A program made the translations under genes and the position numbers. The notes under the pieces were generated by a model. That model did not search any database, was not told the DNA's origin, and saw nothing but the letters and a program-made list of their open reading frames with translations. This document shows positions 45,698 through 53,899 of a stretch of DNA of 64,000 bases, one piece after another (positions within the stretch are counted from its first letter, which is position 1; every line of letters begins with the position of its first letter). The DNA is from Streptomyces sp. NBC_00190. GTDB taxonomy: Bacteria; Actinomycetota; Actinomycetes; Streptomycetales; Streptomycetaceae. The stretch covers positions 8,556,001-8,620,000 of the forward strand of contig NZ_CP108131.1 of NCBI RefSeq assembly GCF_036203305.1, in the 5' to 3' direction.

Positions 45698-47050
45698 ATG
45701 GCGGCACGAGTACGCACACCGAACGAGGCCCTCGCCCGCCTGATGGCGGAGGCAGGGGTCGGAAACGACCAGCTCGCGAGGCGGGCGAATACCGCCGGGG
45801 CCGAGCTCGGGATCTCCCTGCACTACGACAAGACGTCCGTCTCGCACTGGCTGGCCGGATCCGTTCCCAAGGCGCAGGCCCGTCCGGCCATCACCGAAGC
45901 GCTCTCGCGCCTCCTCGCACGCCCCGTAACCTCGGCCGAACTCGGCTGGGCGACGGGCCCGGCCCCCGCTGCCGAGGTCGGCGGCGGCAGCGTGGTGAGC
46001 GAGGTGGCCGACTTGACCAGGGCCGATATGGATCCCTCCCGCAGGAGCCTGCTGGGCGCGGGCATGTACGCCGCCGCGCTCGGCGTGCCCCGCTTCGAGG
46101 ACATCGCCGGGCGGATAGAGGAGACCAGCCGGCCCGGGCGGAGCCTGCGGATCGGCGCCTCCGACGTCGCCACCGTGAGGACGATGACCGACCGGCTCGC
46201 CGACATCCTGGACGAGATCGGCGCCGGGCACGCCCGCCCGATGGCCGCAGCCTTCCTCGCGAACACGGTCACGCCGTACCTGGACGCGGACGGCCCCGCG
46301 GCCGTGAAGCAGGACATGCTGGCCGCCGCGTCGGACCTGGTCTACCTCACGGGGTGGATGGCGATGTACGAGGAGCAGCAGGGCCTCGGTCAGCGCTACT
46401 ACCACCAGGCGCTCAAGCTCGCCGGGGCGGCCGAGGACCACGTCACGTACTGCCGGACCCTGCGCGGGATGAGCCTTCAGGCATCGCATCTGGGGTACGG
46501 GCCGAAGGCGGTGGAGCTCGCGAACGCGGCCGCCGAGGCCGCGCCCGCGTCTGGACCTCGCTTGGTCGCGTTCCTGCGGGGGCAGCAGGCCGCCGCCGCG
46601 TCCATGACCGGAGACCGGCGCGGGGCCCTGGCCCGACTCCGGGAGACCGAGGACGCCCTGTCTCAGGCCGACAACAGGCGCGACGCCGTCGGAGGCTACG
46701 ACCAGGCCGCCTACTTCTTCCACCAGGCCCACGTCTTCTGGCACCTCGGCGACAGGGCCGCGTCGATCACCGCGCTGCGCCGCTCCAACCGCGTCCGCAA
46801 CGCGCAGGAGAGGCAGGGGCGCCTGCACGCCCTTGGGGTGATCGCCGACCGGCAGACACAGATGCGCCACGTGGAGGCCGCCACGGAGACGTGGGCAGAG
46901 TTCCTGGACCTGCACACGACGCTGTCCTCCGCCCGGGGTGACGCCCACCTGCGGACGCTGCGGTTGGGCATGGCCGAACACCGGAAGGTCCGAGGTGTCA
47001 GCGACCTGCTGGCCCGGGCGGATGACGTCGCGCGGCTCAAGGCCGCCTGA
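45698..47050 (+). CDS. XRE-type helix-turn-helix regulator with TPR-like C-terminal region
   Basis: 450 residues from ATG 45698. The N-terminal HTH region is PNEALARLMAEAGVGNDQLA, then LHYDKTSVSHWLAGSVPKAQ. An unstructured linker and RRSLLGAGMYAAALG follow. A long helical TPR-like domain contains TGWMAMYEEQQGLGQRYYHQ, LAGAAEDHVTYCRTLRGMSL and FLRGQQAAAASMTGDRRGAL. Streptomyces regulators of this architecture control development or secondary metabolism and often pair with a nearby HATPase protein, as here (divergent at 45268). A start 33 bases upstream is possible but less supported. Confidence 0.88.
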   Translation: MAARVRTPNEALARLMAEAGVGNDQLARRANTAGAELGISLHYDKTSVSHWLAGSVPKAQARPAITEALSRLLARPVTSAELGWATGPAPAAEVGGGSVVSEVADLTRADMDPSRRSLLGAGMYAAALGVPRFEDIAGRIEETSRPGRSLRIGASDVATVRTMTDRLADILDEIGAGHARPMAAAFLANTVTPYLDADGPAAVKQDMLAAASDLVYLTGWMAMYEEQQGLGQRYYHQALKLAGAAEDHVTYCRTLRGMSLQASHLGYGPKAVELANAAAEAAPASGPRLVAFLRGQQAAAASMTGDRRGALARLRETEDALSQADNRRDAVGGYDQAAYFFHQAHVFWHLGDRAASITALRRSNRVRNAQERQGRLHALGVIADRQTQMRHVEAATETWAEFLDLHTTLSSARGDAHLRTLRLGMAEHRKVRGVSDLLARADDVARLKAA

Positions 47051-47305
47051 CCGTAGCGCAGTACGTGGGGTCCGCTCCCCGGATACGGGGCGGGCCCGAC
47101 GCGTCATTCGCTGCGCGCCGGCAGGCGGCCACGGACGAACCGGCGGGCCTGGTGCGGCTGCTGACCACCGGCTGCTGGTCGTGGTGCTGGTGCTCGGGCT
47201 TGTGGTCATCTCGCCTCTGCGTCTTCGTCGATGTGCGGGGGGCAAGGGCGGCGCTAACACCCGCACCTGGAACGGGGCAACGGCATGACCGACCAAGGAG
47301 CAATC

Positions 47306-47975
47306 TCACGTGGTGAGCTTCGCGAGTCTCTTGTAGCAGGTCAGGGCTGCGGCGAGGCCGAGGAAGGCAAGGAAGTGGCTGCCTTTTCGTTCGTATCGGA
47401 CGGTGAGGCGGCGGTAGCCGAAGAGCCAGGAGATCGACCGCTCGATCTTCCAGCGGTGCCGAAACCGTGCCGCCCGCATCCTGCTCCGGGTGCGGGCCGT
47501 ACGGCGTCAAGCCTTTCGGTCACTTCGGACTGTGTCTGACGCCGAGCCGACTCAGTTGTCGGGGCGGAGAGGCGCGGCCTCGCCCGCCTGCGCGATTCAG
47601 TGCCCGGCGGTCGCCGGCGGCTTGCTCGGTCGTCGGACCGCAGGGCGGCGAGGAAGTGCCTGCTGCACGTGGCCGGTGAGCCGCGGGTGAAGGCGTCGGT
47701 CACCTGGTGGAGTGACTGCCGGCCGGCGAGCAGTTGCTCGGGCAGGCCGGGGCGTTCGTCGATGATCCGGGGGGCGGAGAAGTCGTCGCGTACACCACAG
47801 CCGTGAATACCGCCCGCTCGTCTACCGGGGCAGTAACCCCGCCTTGCGGACGGGACGTGAACCTTGGCATCAACAGAGCTACCAGCTCCCACATTTCGTC
47901 CAGAATCAGCCGACGCGACAGATCAACCCTCACGGTGCAGCATCGTGCTGCGCCTCGAAGTGTCACGTGAGACAT
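47306..47975 (-). mobile_element. Degenerate IS5-family remnant
   Basis: The minus strand retains the transposase N-terminus (LILDEMWELVALLMPRFTSR, RPQGGVTAPVDERAVFTAVV) near 47780-47960 and the C-terminus (FRHRWKIERSISWLFGYRRL, LAFLGLAAALTCYKRLAKLT) at 47306-47470. The intervening catalytic region is scrambled by deletions and frameshifts. Not functional. The C-terminal block resembles the remnant at 61688-61895, suggesting the same IS subgroup. Confidence 0.75.
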
Positions 47976-48182
47976 CTTCTTAGGTCTGATCACATCAAAC
48001 TCTTCTGCCCCGCAAAGAGACTTCGGTTTCACGTCCTGCGGAAAGCCAGCCCTGTGACCCTCAACTCTCATAGACAGCAAGGGCGTAGCGCGTTAGCTTG
48101 TATCTGCTGCACCGAGAGTCTGTCTGTGCTTCGATGAAATGCCAGAAACTGATTAGGCATCAGATGTCAGGAGGTGGGTGCA

Positions 48183-48593
48183 GTGTCGGAGTGGGGGTGG
48201 TCTCAGCAGCTCGAGCAAAAACTGCAAGAGAGCGAGTTCCTCAAGGAGAATAAGCTCGGGGCGAAGATCGGTGAAACCGTTGGTGCGGCGGCAGGAGTGG
48301 CAGCCGTGGCCTGCGGGGTCCTTTATGCCGGTTCGGCGGCCGCAGCCTCCGCCAGTGCTGCGGCGACGAGTCACGCTGCGGCCATGGCTGTGGCAACACC
48401 TGCTGTCGCCGCCGCTTCGGAGAGGGCTTATCGGGCTGGCTTCTGGGTCGGCAAGCAGGCGGCGAGTCGCGGACTCAAGAACACCGCCAAGGCTGCGTTC
48501 ACGCTCGGTCGTTTCGGCGGGGCGTACATCGGTGCAACAAACCAGGCGGTTCTGCGTGAGCTTGGCGAAGAATTGCGTGACCTGTTTGCCTGA
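48183..48593 (+). CDS. Hypothetical alanine-rich protein with a hydrophobic core
   Basis: 136 residues from GTG 48183 with a near-perfect AGGAGGTG Shine-Dalgarno. A short charged N-terminus (SQQLEQKLQESEFLKENKLG) precedes a long Ala/Gly-rich hydrophobic region (VGAAAGVAAVACGVLYAGSA and following), which could be one or two membrane passages. A basic amphipathic segment (GLKNTAKAAFTLGRFGGAY) and a helical end (QAVLRELGEELRDLF) follow. No family recognised. It stands alone in a lower-GC pocket between an IS remnant and the biosynthetic operon. Confidence 0.65.
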   Translation: MSEWGWSQQLEQKLQESEFLKENKLGAKIGETVGAAAGVAAVACGVLYAGSAAAASASAAATSHAAAMAVATPAVAAASERAYRAGFWVGKQAASRGLKNTAKAAFTLGRFGGAYIGATNQAVLRELGEELRDLFA

Positions 48594-49273
48594 GTGCCTT
48601 CCGTGATTCCGGGGCGATGGTCTGTTCTGTGTCGTCCCGGTGATCGCCGGCATATGGGGTAGTCATATAGGCATCTGTCTCGGTCGACGGTGTTTTCTTT
48701 TCGGTATGCTGTCGGATTGGGTATTTGGCCGCCGGGGGGCGTCGTGGTGCGGCTCAACGGGGAGCGTCGGCGCGTGCGCAGTGACGGCAGTGGGCACAGC
48801 GTGGTGGATTCGGCTGCCAGGGAGGGCGGAGCCACCGCGAAGCGCCCCCGTCAGTTGCTCGCAATTAGCTGTTGCCGCAGGTGGTCACCCGCAGGTGGCT
48901 GGTGTTCCGTCCCCTTCGCGGTGGGCCGAAGGCGTGGCCGGGATCCCGGCCACGCTCGCTCCCGACGAACTCGGTGACTTCCTCTGGACCGAGGTGCCCG
49001 TACAGCACCGCTTTCATCAGGGTGTGGCGGAGCAATGCTGTGACTGTTCGATCTTGCTGTGGCCCTAGGGTTCTGTGGCTTGTCTGAGAACAGGGAGCGG
49101 AGCTGGCGTCGGCTTGGGGGCCGTTTTCTGTGGCCGGCTGGTAGTTCGCGACCGCCGGCAAGGGACTTCAGATGCACTTCACAGAATGAGTCGGCATCCG
49201 GAACGGCCTGCCGGCCCATGCTGCGCAACAACATGCCGCAGGGCGTCGTCTGTGCCGTCAGGGAGGCTTTGCA
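48594..49273. other. Long leader region before the biosynthetic operon
   Basis: About 680 bases with no gene of known type. Because a ten-gene operon begins at 49274, its promoter presumably lies here. No T-box-like element was seen despite the tRNA-synthetase-like first gene. Weak open frames exist on both strands, but none has a homologue I recognise. Confidence 0.35.
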
Positions 49274-50269
49274 ATGCTGTCGGTGAACGGGAGCGACTGC
49301 GAGGACACGCAGGTCGACCACGAGTCGGTGGGGGCGCAGTTCGCGCACCTGCTGAGCGAACGCACTAGGGAAAATCTCCGCAAGCGGCACGCGATCCGCG
49401 CTGCCGCACATCAGCAACTGCAGGCCGAGGGCTTCGGTGAGTTCGACACACCAGTGCTCGGTCGGTGGGTGAACGAGTACAGGGTCGGCAACATCAGCGC
49501 GACGACCTCCACTGGCGAGCATCTGTGGTTGGCGCAGTCGCCGCAGGTGTATAAGCAGATGTTGATCGCCGGGGGGTACCAGCGGTACTACCAGTTCGCC
49601 CACTGCTTCCGGCAGGAGGTGCGCGAGCCGGGAACGAACGATTCTCTGCGCGAGTTCGTCCAGTTGGACATCGAGATGGAGACGGGCGATTTGGAGGCCG
49701 TGATTGCGGTCACAGAACGGCTCATCACCCGGGTCTGCTCCGCAGTGGGCTTGCCGTGTCCAGATGCGCCGTTTCCGCGGTTGCAGGCGAGGGAAGCCGT
49801 CAGCCGGTACGGCACCGACCGCCCTGATCTTCGGATTCGGCCCGACGAGATCTCGATGCTCCTGGTCGTCGACTTCCCGCTGGCCGAGCGCGACGATGAG
49901 GGGGCGATCAAGCTCACCCGGCATCCCATGGCGCTGCCCCGGCAGACGCCCGACAGCCCGCAAGAGATGCTCGACATCGACACGTGGACGTTCGACCTGG
50001 TGATGAACGGGATGGAACTTGCCAGTGGTGGGCTTCGCATCAACGACGCTGCGTTGCAGCGGCACGTACTGACGGTGGCTGGCATCGATCTCGCGTCGTT
50101 CGAGGACCTGCTGCACGTGCTCGAGGACTGCCCCCCGCACGGCGGGCTCGGCCTGGGTCTGGACCGGCTCTGCATGCAGTTGCTCGGTGCGGACTCGGTC
50201 GCCGAGGTCACTGGATTCCCGTTCAGGTTTGGGTACTGGAGCAGGAGCGGCAATGTTGCGGTTTCCTGA
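49274..50269 (+). CDS. Stand-alone AspRS-like class II aminoacyl-tRNA-synthetase paralogue
   Basis: 331 residues, the catalytic core of an Asp/Asn/Lys-type class II synthetase without the N-terminal OB-fold anticodon domain. Motif 2 is YYQFAHCFRQEV with R113 and E115, followed by LREFVQLDIEMETGDLEAVI. The aspartate-specific segment FDLVMNGMELASGGLRIND and motif 3, GGLGLGLDRLCMQLLGA (about 290-306), are present. Without an anticodon domain it probably activates an amino acid as adenylate for a metabolic use, as the AspRS-like AsnA and CysRS-like MshC do. It is the first gene of the operon; the next gene starts inside its end. Confidence 0.85.
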   Translation: MLSVNGSDCEDTQVDHESVGAQFAHLLSERTRENLRKRHAIRAAAHQQLQAEGFGEFDTPVLGRWVNEYRVGNISATTSTGEHLWLAQSPQVYKQMLIAGGYQRYYQFAHCFRQEVREPGTNDSLREFVQLDIEMETGDLEAVIAVTERLITRVCSAVGLPCPDAPFPRLQAREAVSRYGTDRPDLRIRPDEISMLLVVDFPLAERDDEGAIKLTRHPMALPRQTPDSPQEMLDIDTWTFDLVMNGMELASGGLRINDAALQRHVLTVAGIDLASFEDLLHVLEDCPPHGGLGLGLDRLCMQLLGADSVAEVTGFPFRFGYWSRSGNVAVS

Positions 50270-51773
50270 TCGTCTCGACCAGCTCGTCGTCACCGCGGCC
50301 GAGAACTGGCCCGACGCAACGGCCCTCGTCGGTCAGGACGGTGAGTTGCTGACGTATCGCGACCTCAGCGCCCGGGCACATGCAGTGGCGGATCGTCTGC
50401 TCAGGTGCGGGGTGGAGCGCGGATCGGCCGTGCTCGTCGCGGTGAGCAACGCCCCGGCCGACGTTGCGGCGCAGGTGGGCGTATGGCTGTGCGGCGCGGT
50501 CGCGGTGCCGGTACACAGATCATCCCCCCCACGCGTGGCTGAGGATGTCGCCACTCGCACCGCGGCCTGCGCCCTGGTGGACAACCTGCGGTCCGAGTGG
50601 TTCCCCGACGGCGAGGTGGACACGCCTGAGCACGGCGTGCGCCGGTTGGCGCAGGCCGGATCCGCGCACCCCGCGGAGCTGGATGAGGATCAGGCTCTGG
50701 TGATCTTCACGTCCGGCTCGACGGGGCGACCCAAGGGGGTCGTGCTGTCGCATCGGGCTTTCTGCCGCAAGCTCGAGGCGATCGACAGTGTCTTGGCGTT
50801 CGCGCCGGGCACCTCCCTGCTCCAGGTTCTCCACCTGCACTTCAGCTTCGGTCAGTGGACGACGCTGCTGACGCTGGCGACCGGCGGCACCGTCCACCTG
50901 ATGCCCCGTTTCACCGCCGCAGGCATGATCGAGGCACTCGCACGGTTTGGCATCCATCGCACGGCGGTGGTGCCCACGATGCTGCGCAAGCTCCTTGCGG
51001 AATCGGACGAGTCCGCCTTGATGCGCCTGCGCGCTGTGGGAGCACCCCGGCTGTGGATCGCGGGTGGCGAACCCCTGGCTGCCGGTCTCGGGCTGGGGCT
51101 GACGGACCTTCTGCCGCATGCCCGGATCACGGACGTCTTCGGGCTGAGCGAGACGTGTACCTCCGACTTCATCGTCGCACCCGAGGCGTACCGTGAGCTG
51201 GCCGGCAGCATTGGGTTCCCGTCTGCCGGCGTTGCGGCGAAGGTGGTGGGCGACGACGGGCGCGACGTACCTGCGGGGGAGGTCGCCGAGCTGTGGATCC
51301 ATACGCCGTTTCGCATGACGGGCTACCTGGGCGATCCGGGCGCGACAGCGGCGGCGACGGCAGGTGAGTGGTTTCGAACCGGCGATCTCGCACGACGTGG
51401 CGATGACGGGCGGTTCGTGCTCGCGGGGCGGGCGAAGAACATCATCAGCCGCGGCGGGAACAAGATCTCCCCACTGGAGGTCGAGGGCGTCTATTCCGGG
51501 CATCCGGCCTGCGCCGCAGTCGTGGCCACCGGCGTCCCCGACGATCTGCTCGGCGAGCGGACGGTACTGCTGGTAACACTCCGTCACGATGCACAGGTGG
51601 ACGAGGCCGCCCTGCGTGAGTGGGGGCGACAGCAGATGGACCGGTTCAAGCTCCCCGACGAGGTGCACATCATCGATGAGCTGCCGTTGGGCCCGACCGG
51701 GAAGGTGGATCGGGTCGGCGTCCAGCGAATGGCGCGCGAGCGCGGCCTGAAGCGAACGAGGCAGCAGCCGTGA
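50253..51773 (+). CDS. AMP-forming acyl/aryl-acid ligase (ANL superfamily)
   Basis: 506 residues from ATG 50253 (aggagcgg), overlapping the previous gene by 17 bases. Core motifs are IFTSGSTGRPKGVVLSH (151-167, P-loop), VFGLSETCTSDFI (A5-type region), WFRTGDLARRGDDGRFV (A7/A8, with the hinge after GRAKNIISRGGNKISP) and the C-terminal catalytic lysine K484 in PLGPTGKVDR. The enzyme adenylates a carboxylic acid and hands it to CoA, an amine or a carrier. No carrier protein gene is present, so transfer to CoA or directly to an amine is more likely. Confidence 0.9.
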   Translation: MLRFPDRLDQLVVTAAENWPDATALVGQDGELLTYRDLSARAHAVADRLLRCGVERGSAVLVAVSNAPADVAAQVGVWLCGAVAVPVHRSSPPRVAEDVATRTAACALVDNLRSEWFPDGEVDTPEHGVRRLAQAGSAHPAELDEDQALVIFTSGSTGRPKGVVLSHRAFCRKLEAIDSVLAFAPGTSLLQVLHLHFSFGQWTTLLTLATGGTVHLMPRFTAAGMIEALARFGIHRTAVVPTMLRKLLAESDESALMRLRAVGAPRLWIAGGEPLAAGLGLGLTDLLPHARITDVFGLSETCTSDFIVAPEAYRELAGSIGFPSAGVAAKVVGDDGRDVPAGEVAELWIHTPFRMTGYLGDPGATAAATAGEWFRTGDLARRGDDGRFVLAGRAKNIISRGGNKISPLEVEGVYSGHPACAAVVATGVPDDLLGERTVLLVTLRHDAQVDEAALREWGRQQMDRFKLPDEVHIIDELPLGPTGKVDRVGVQRMARERGLKRTRQQP

Positions 51774-52456
51774 TACCTCCGCACGGCGACGCACCGCGCC
51801 CGGTGCTGTTGCTCGACGTCGGAGGTGTCCTGCTGCTGCCGGCCGCGTCCGAGGTCGTCGAGGCGCTGGAGGCCTGGGGCGCCTCCCTGCCGGAGGTCGA
51901 TGACGCGACACTGCACTACGAAGCGGTCTCTGCCTTCGACTGCTCGGGCGACATCCTCGACTACCGGCGCGCGTACGGGCGGGGTCTCGGCCTGCGCGGG
52001 GCCGCGCTCCAGAGTGCCGCCTCGGCGCATGAACTCTGGCGGCGTCCGTGGTCGATCGCGATACCGTCGGCGGTGGAGAAGCTGCGCTGGCTGGTCCAAG
52101 ACGGCGGAGTCGACGTCGCCATCGTGTCCGATTCCGACGGCACGGTCGCGAGTCAACTCGTCGACACAAAGGTGTGCCAGGTGGGGAGGGGGCCGCTGCC
52201 CGCAGTGCTGGCAGTGTGCGACTCGACGCTAGTGGGGGCCAGGAAGCCGAGCCGTCTGATCTTCGATGCCGCGAGGCGGGCGGTGGGTGAGTCGCGGCGC
52301 ATCCTCGGCCATGTTGGGGACAGCCTGCGGTGCGACGTTCGCGGAGCGTACGGCGCGGACCTGAAGCCGATCCACATCGATCCGCTCGGCAGCTGCCCAG
52401 AGCGCGACCACCGGCACGCGACGGCTCTGGCCGACCTGAGTTCCGGGCTGGCCTGA
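51770..52456 (+). CDS. HAD-superfamily hydrolase
   Basis: 228 residues from GTG 51770, overlapping the previous stop. Motif I is VLLLDVGGVLLLP with D18 as nucleophile; the second acidic residue is Gly, as in the 'DxGGVL' subgroup. Motif II is VAIVSDSDGT, motif III the Lys in GARKPSRLIFDAARR, and motif IV GHVGDSLRCDVRGAYGAD. A phosphatase acting on a small phosphorylated intermediate of the pathway is the natural guess; substrate unknown. Confidence 0.8.
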   Translation: MIPPHGDAPRPVLLLDVGGVLLLPAASEVVEALEAWGASLPEVDDATLHYEAVSAFDCSGDILDYRRAYGRGLGLRGAALQSAASAHELWRRPWSIAIPSAVEKLRWLVQDGGVDVAIVSDSDGTVASQLVDTKVCQVGRGPLPAVLAVCDSTLVGARKPSRLIFDAARRAVGESRRILGHVGDSLRCDVRGAYGADLKPIHIDPLGSCPERDHRHATALADLSSGLA

Positions 52457-52457
52457 C

Positions 52458-53867
52458 ATGGCCGACGTGCTGGTTCTTGGGGGTGGGATCGCCGGGCTGT
52501 CAGCGGCGCTCTTTTTGGCCCGCAGCGGACACTACGTGCAGCTGATCGAGGGGGACGCGGCGTCGGCGCCGGTGAACCCGGACCACACGTTGCGCGGCTG
52601 GCCGCGGCAGGGAGTCGCCCAGTTCGGGCACGGCCACGCGATCCACGCACTGGCACGGCGCACGCTCCGACAATGCGCGCCCGATGTGCTGCGGACGCTG
52701 GCGGCCGCCGGTGCGGGCGAGCGCGACTTCGGCACGTACATCCCCCCGGCGGAGCGCGAGCCGGGAGACGACGAACTGGTGGCGATCCTCGTCCGGCGCT
52801 CGGTCTTCGAGTGGGCGATGCGCCGTGCGGTGGAGGTCGAGGAGCACATCGACATCGCCGCCGGTATGCGCGGCGTCGGCCTCGTGGCTTGTGACGGCCG
52901 GCGTGTTCCCGGCGTGGCGGGCGTGGGGACAGGCGACGGCCAGATCTTCCGGGCCCCCTGGGTGGTGGACGCCACGGGCCGGAAGTCGAGGGTCACGGCC
53001 TGGTCGGTGGAACTCGGCGCCGCCGCTGCGGAGGTCTCGTGGCTGTACTCCGGAACCCGATACTATGCCCGCCACTTCCGGTTCACGGGGGCTGCGCGAC
53101 CACCGGCGAGTGAGTGGCACTTCGGCCCCGCGGGTGACCTGGGCTACCTGCGGTTCTCCGTACTGGAGGAGGACCGCGACTCCTTCGTCGTCACCCTCAA
53201 TATCGCGCCCACTGACCAAGAGCTGCGCGTCCTGCGCGAGGCCGAGGTCTGGACCCGGGCCGCGTTGTGCATGCCGGTGCTGGCCGAGTGGCTGGCCCTG
53301 GCCGAACCGATCTCCGACGTGTACGTGATCGGCGGTCTGAGTAACGTCTTTGTCCGCCACGGGCCGACTACCGCCGTCGGTGGCGTGATCCCGATCGGTG
53401 ACGCACTGTGCCAAACCAATCCGACACATGGCTGGGGCGTGTCCATGGCGTTGCACCACGCCCGCCTCGTAGCCGAGGCACTGAACCGTGGCCAGGCACC
53501 AACCCCGGCCGACACCGCCGACATTGTCGCTACGCTGTCGCGGTTTTCGCTGCCGTATTACCAGGCAGCCGCGGCCGAGGACACCGAGCGTGCCCGGCTC
53601 GCGGAGGGGGAGAACCGTGACGTCACGAACCTCGACAATCCTCTCTTCATCCGTAAGGTGGCCTACGCACAGGCCGCCAAGGACACGAAGCTCTACCGGG
53701 CGGTCCAGCGTCGCATTCACCTCTTCGACGATCCGACCGTGCTCGCCCGTGACCGGGACCTGCTGACGTACGCCGCCCAGCTGGCGCCGACGGCAGTCCT
53801 CACGTCAGGGCCGAGCCGGCCCGAACTGCTCGACCGGCTCACCTCGACCCGCTTGGCAGGCAACTGA
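52458..53867 (+). CDS. FAD-dependent oxidoreductase / monooxygenase-like
   Basis: 469 residues. The FAD-binding Rossmann motif GGGIAGLSAALFLARSG lies at 8-24. The second FAD motif is VIPIGDALCQTNPTHGWG, with the GD pair typical of group A monooxygenases and geranylgeranyl-reductase/halogenase relatives. A middle segment VVDATGRKSRVTAW is the DG-type motif region. No lysine-based halogenase WxWxIP motif was seen. It probably oxidises the growing product; the exact reaction cannot be told. Confidence 0.82.
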   Translation: MADVLVLGGGIAGLSAALFLARSGHYVQLIEGDAASAPVNPDHTLRGWPRQGVAQFGHGHAIHALARRTLRQCAPDVLRTLAAAGAGERDFGTYIPPAEREPGDDELVAILVRRSVFEWAMRRAVEVEEHIDIAAGMRGVGLVACDGRRVPGVAGVGTGDGQIFRAPWVVDATGRKSRVTAWSVELGAAAAEVSWLYSGTRYYARHFRFTGAARPPASEWHFGPAGDLGYLRFSVLEEDRDSFVVTLNIAPTDQELRVLREAEVWTRAALCMPVLAEWLALAEPISDVYVIGGLSNVFVRHGPTTAVGGVIPIGDALCQTNPTHGWGVSMALHHARLVAEALNRGQAPTPADTADIVATLSRFSLPYYQAAAAEDTERARLAEGENRDVTNLDNPLFIRKVAYAQAAKDTKLYRAVQRRIHLFDDPTVLARDRDLLTYAAQLAPTAVLTSGPSRPELLDRLTSTRLAGN

Positions 53868-53899
53868 CGTTGACTGGTGTTACGACGCCAAGGAGCGCA

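Noticed and set aside
44816..47296. 826-codon minus-strand open frame spanning the HATPase and XRE genes
   Set aside because: Only the first 150 codons (the HATPase) are real. The rest is antisense to the XRE/TPR gene, which has a clear helix-turn-helix and start.
48640..49068. 142-codon open frame in the leader region of the biosynthetic operon
   Set aside because: No Shine-Dalgarno of note, no recognisable motif and mixed codon bias; more likely noncoding.
52458..53867. FAD enzyme as a tryptophan-type halogenase
   Set aside because: No WxWxIP-like motif or diagnostic lysine context was seen, so the call stays at generic FAD oxidoreductase.
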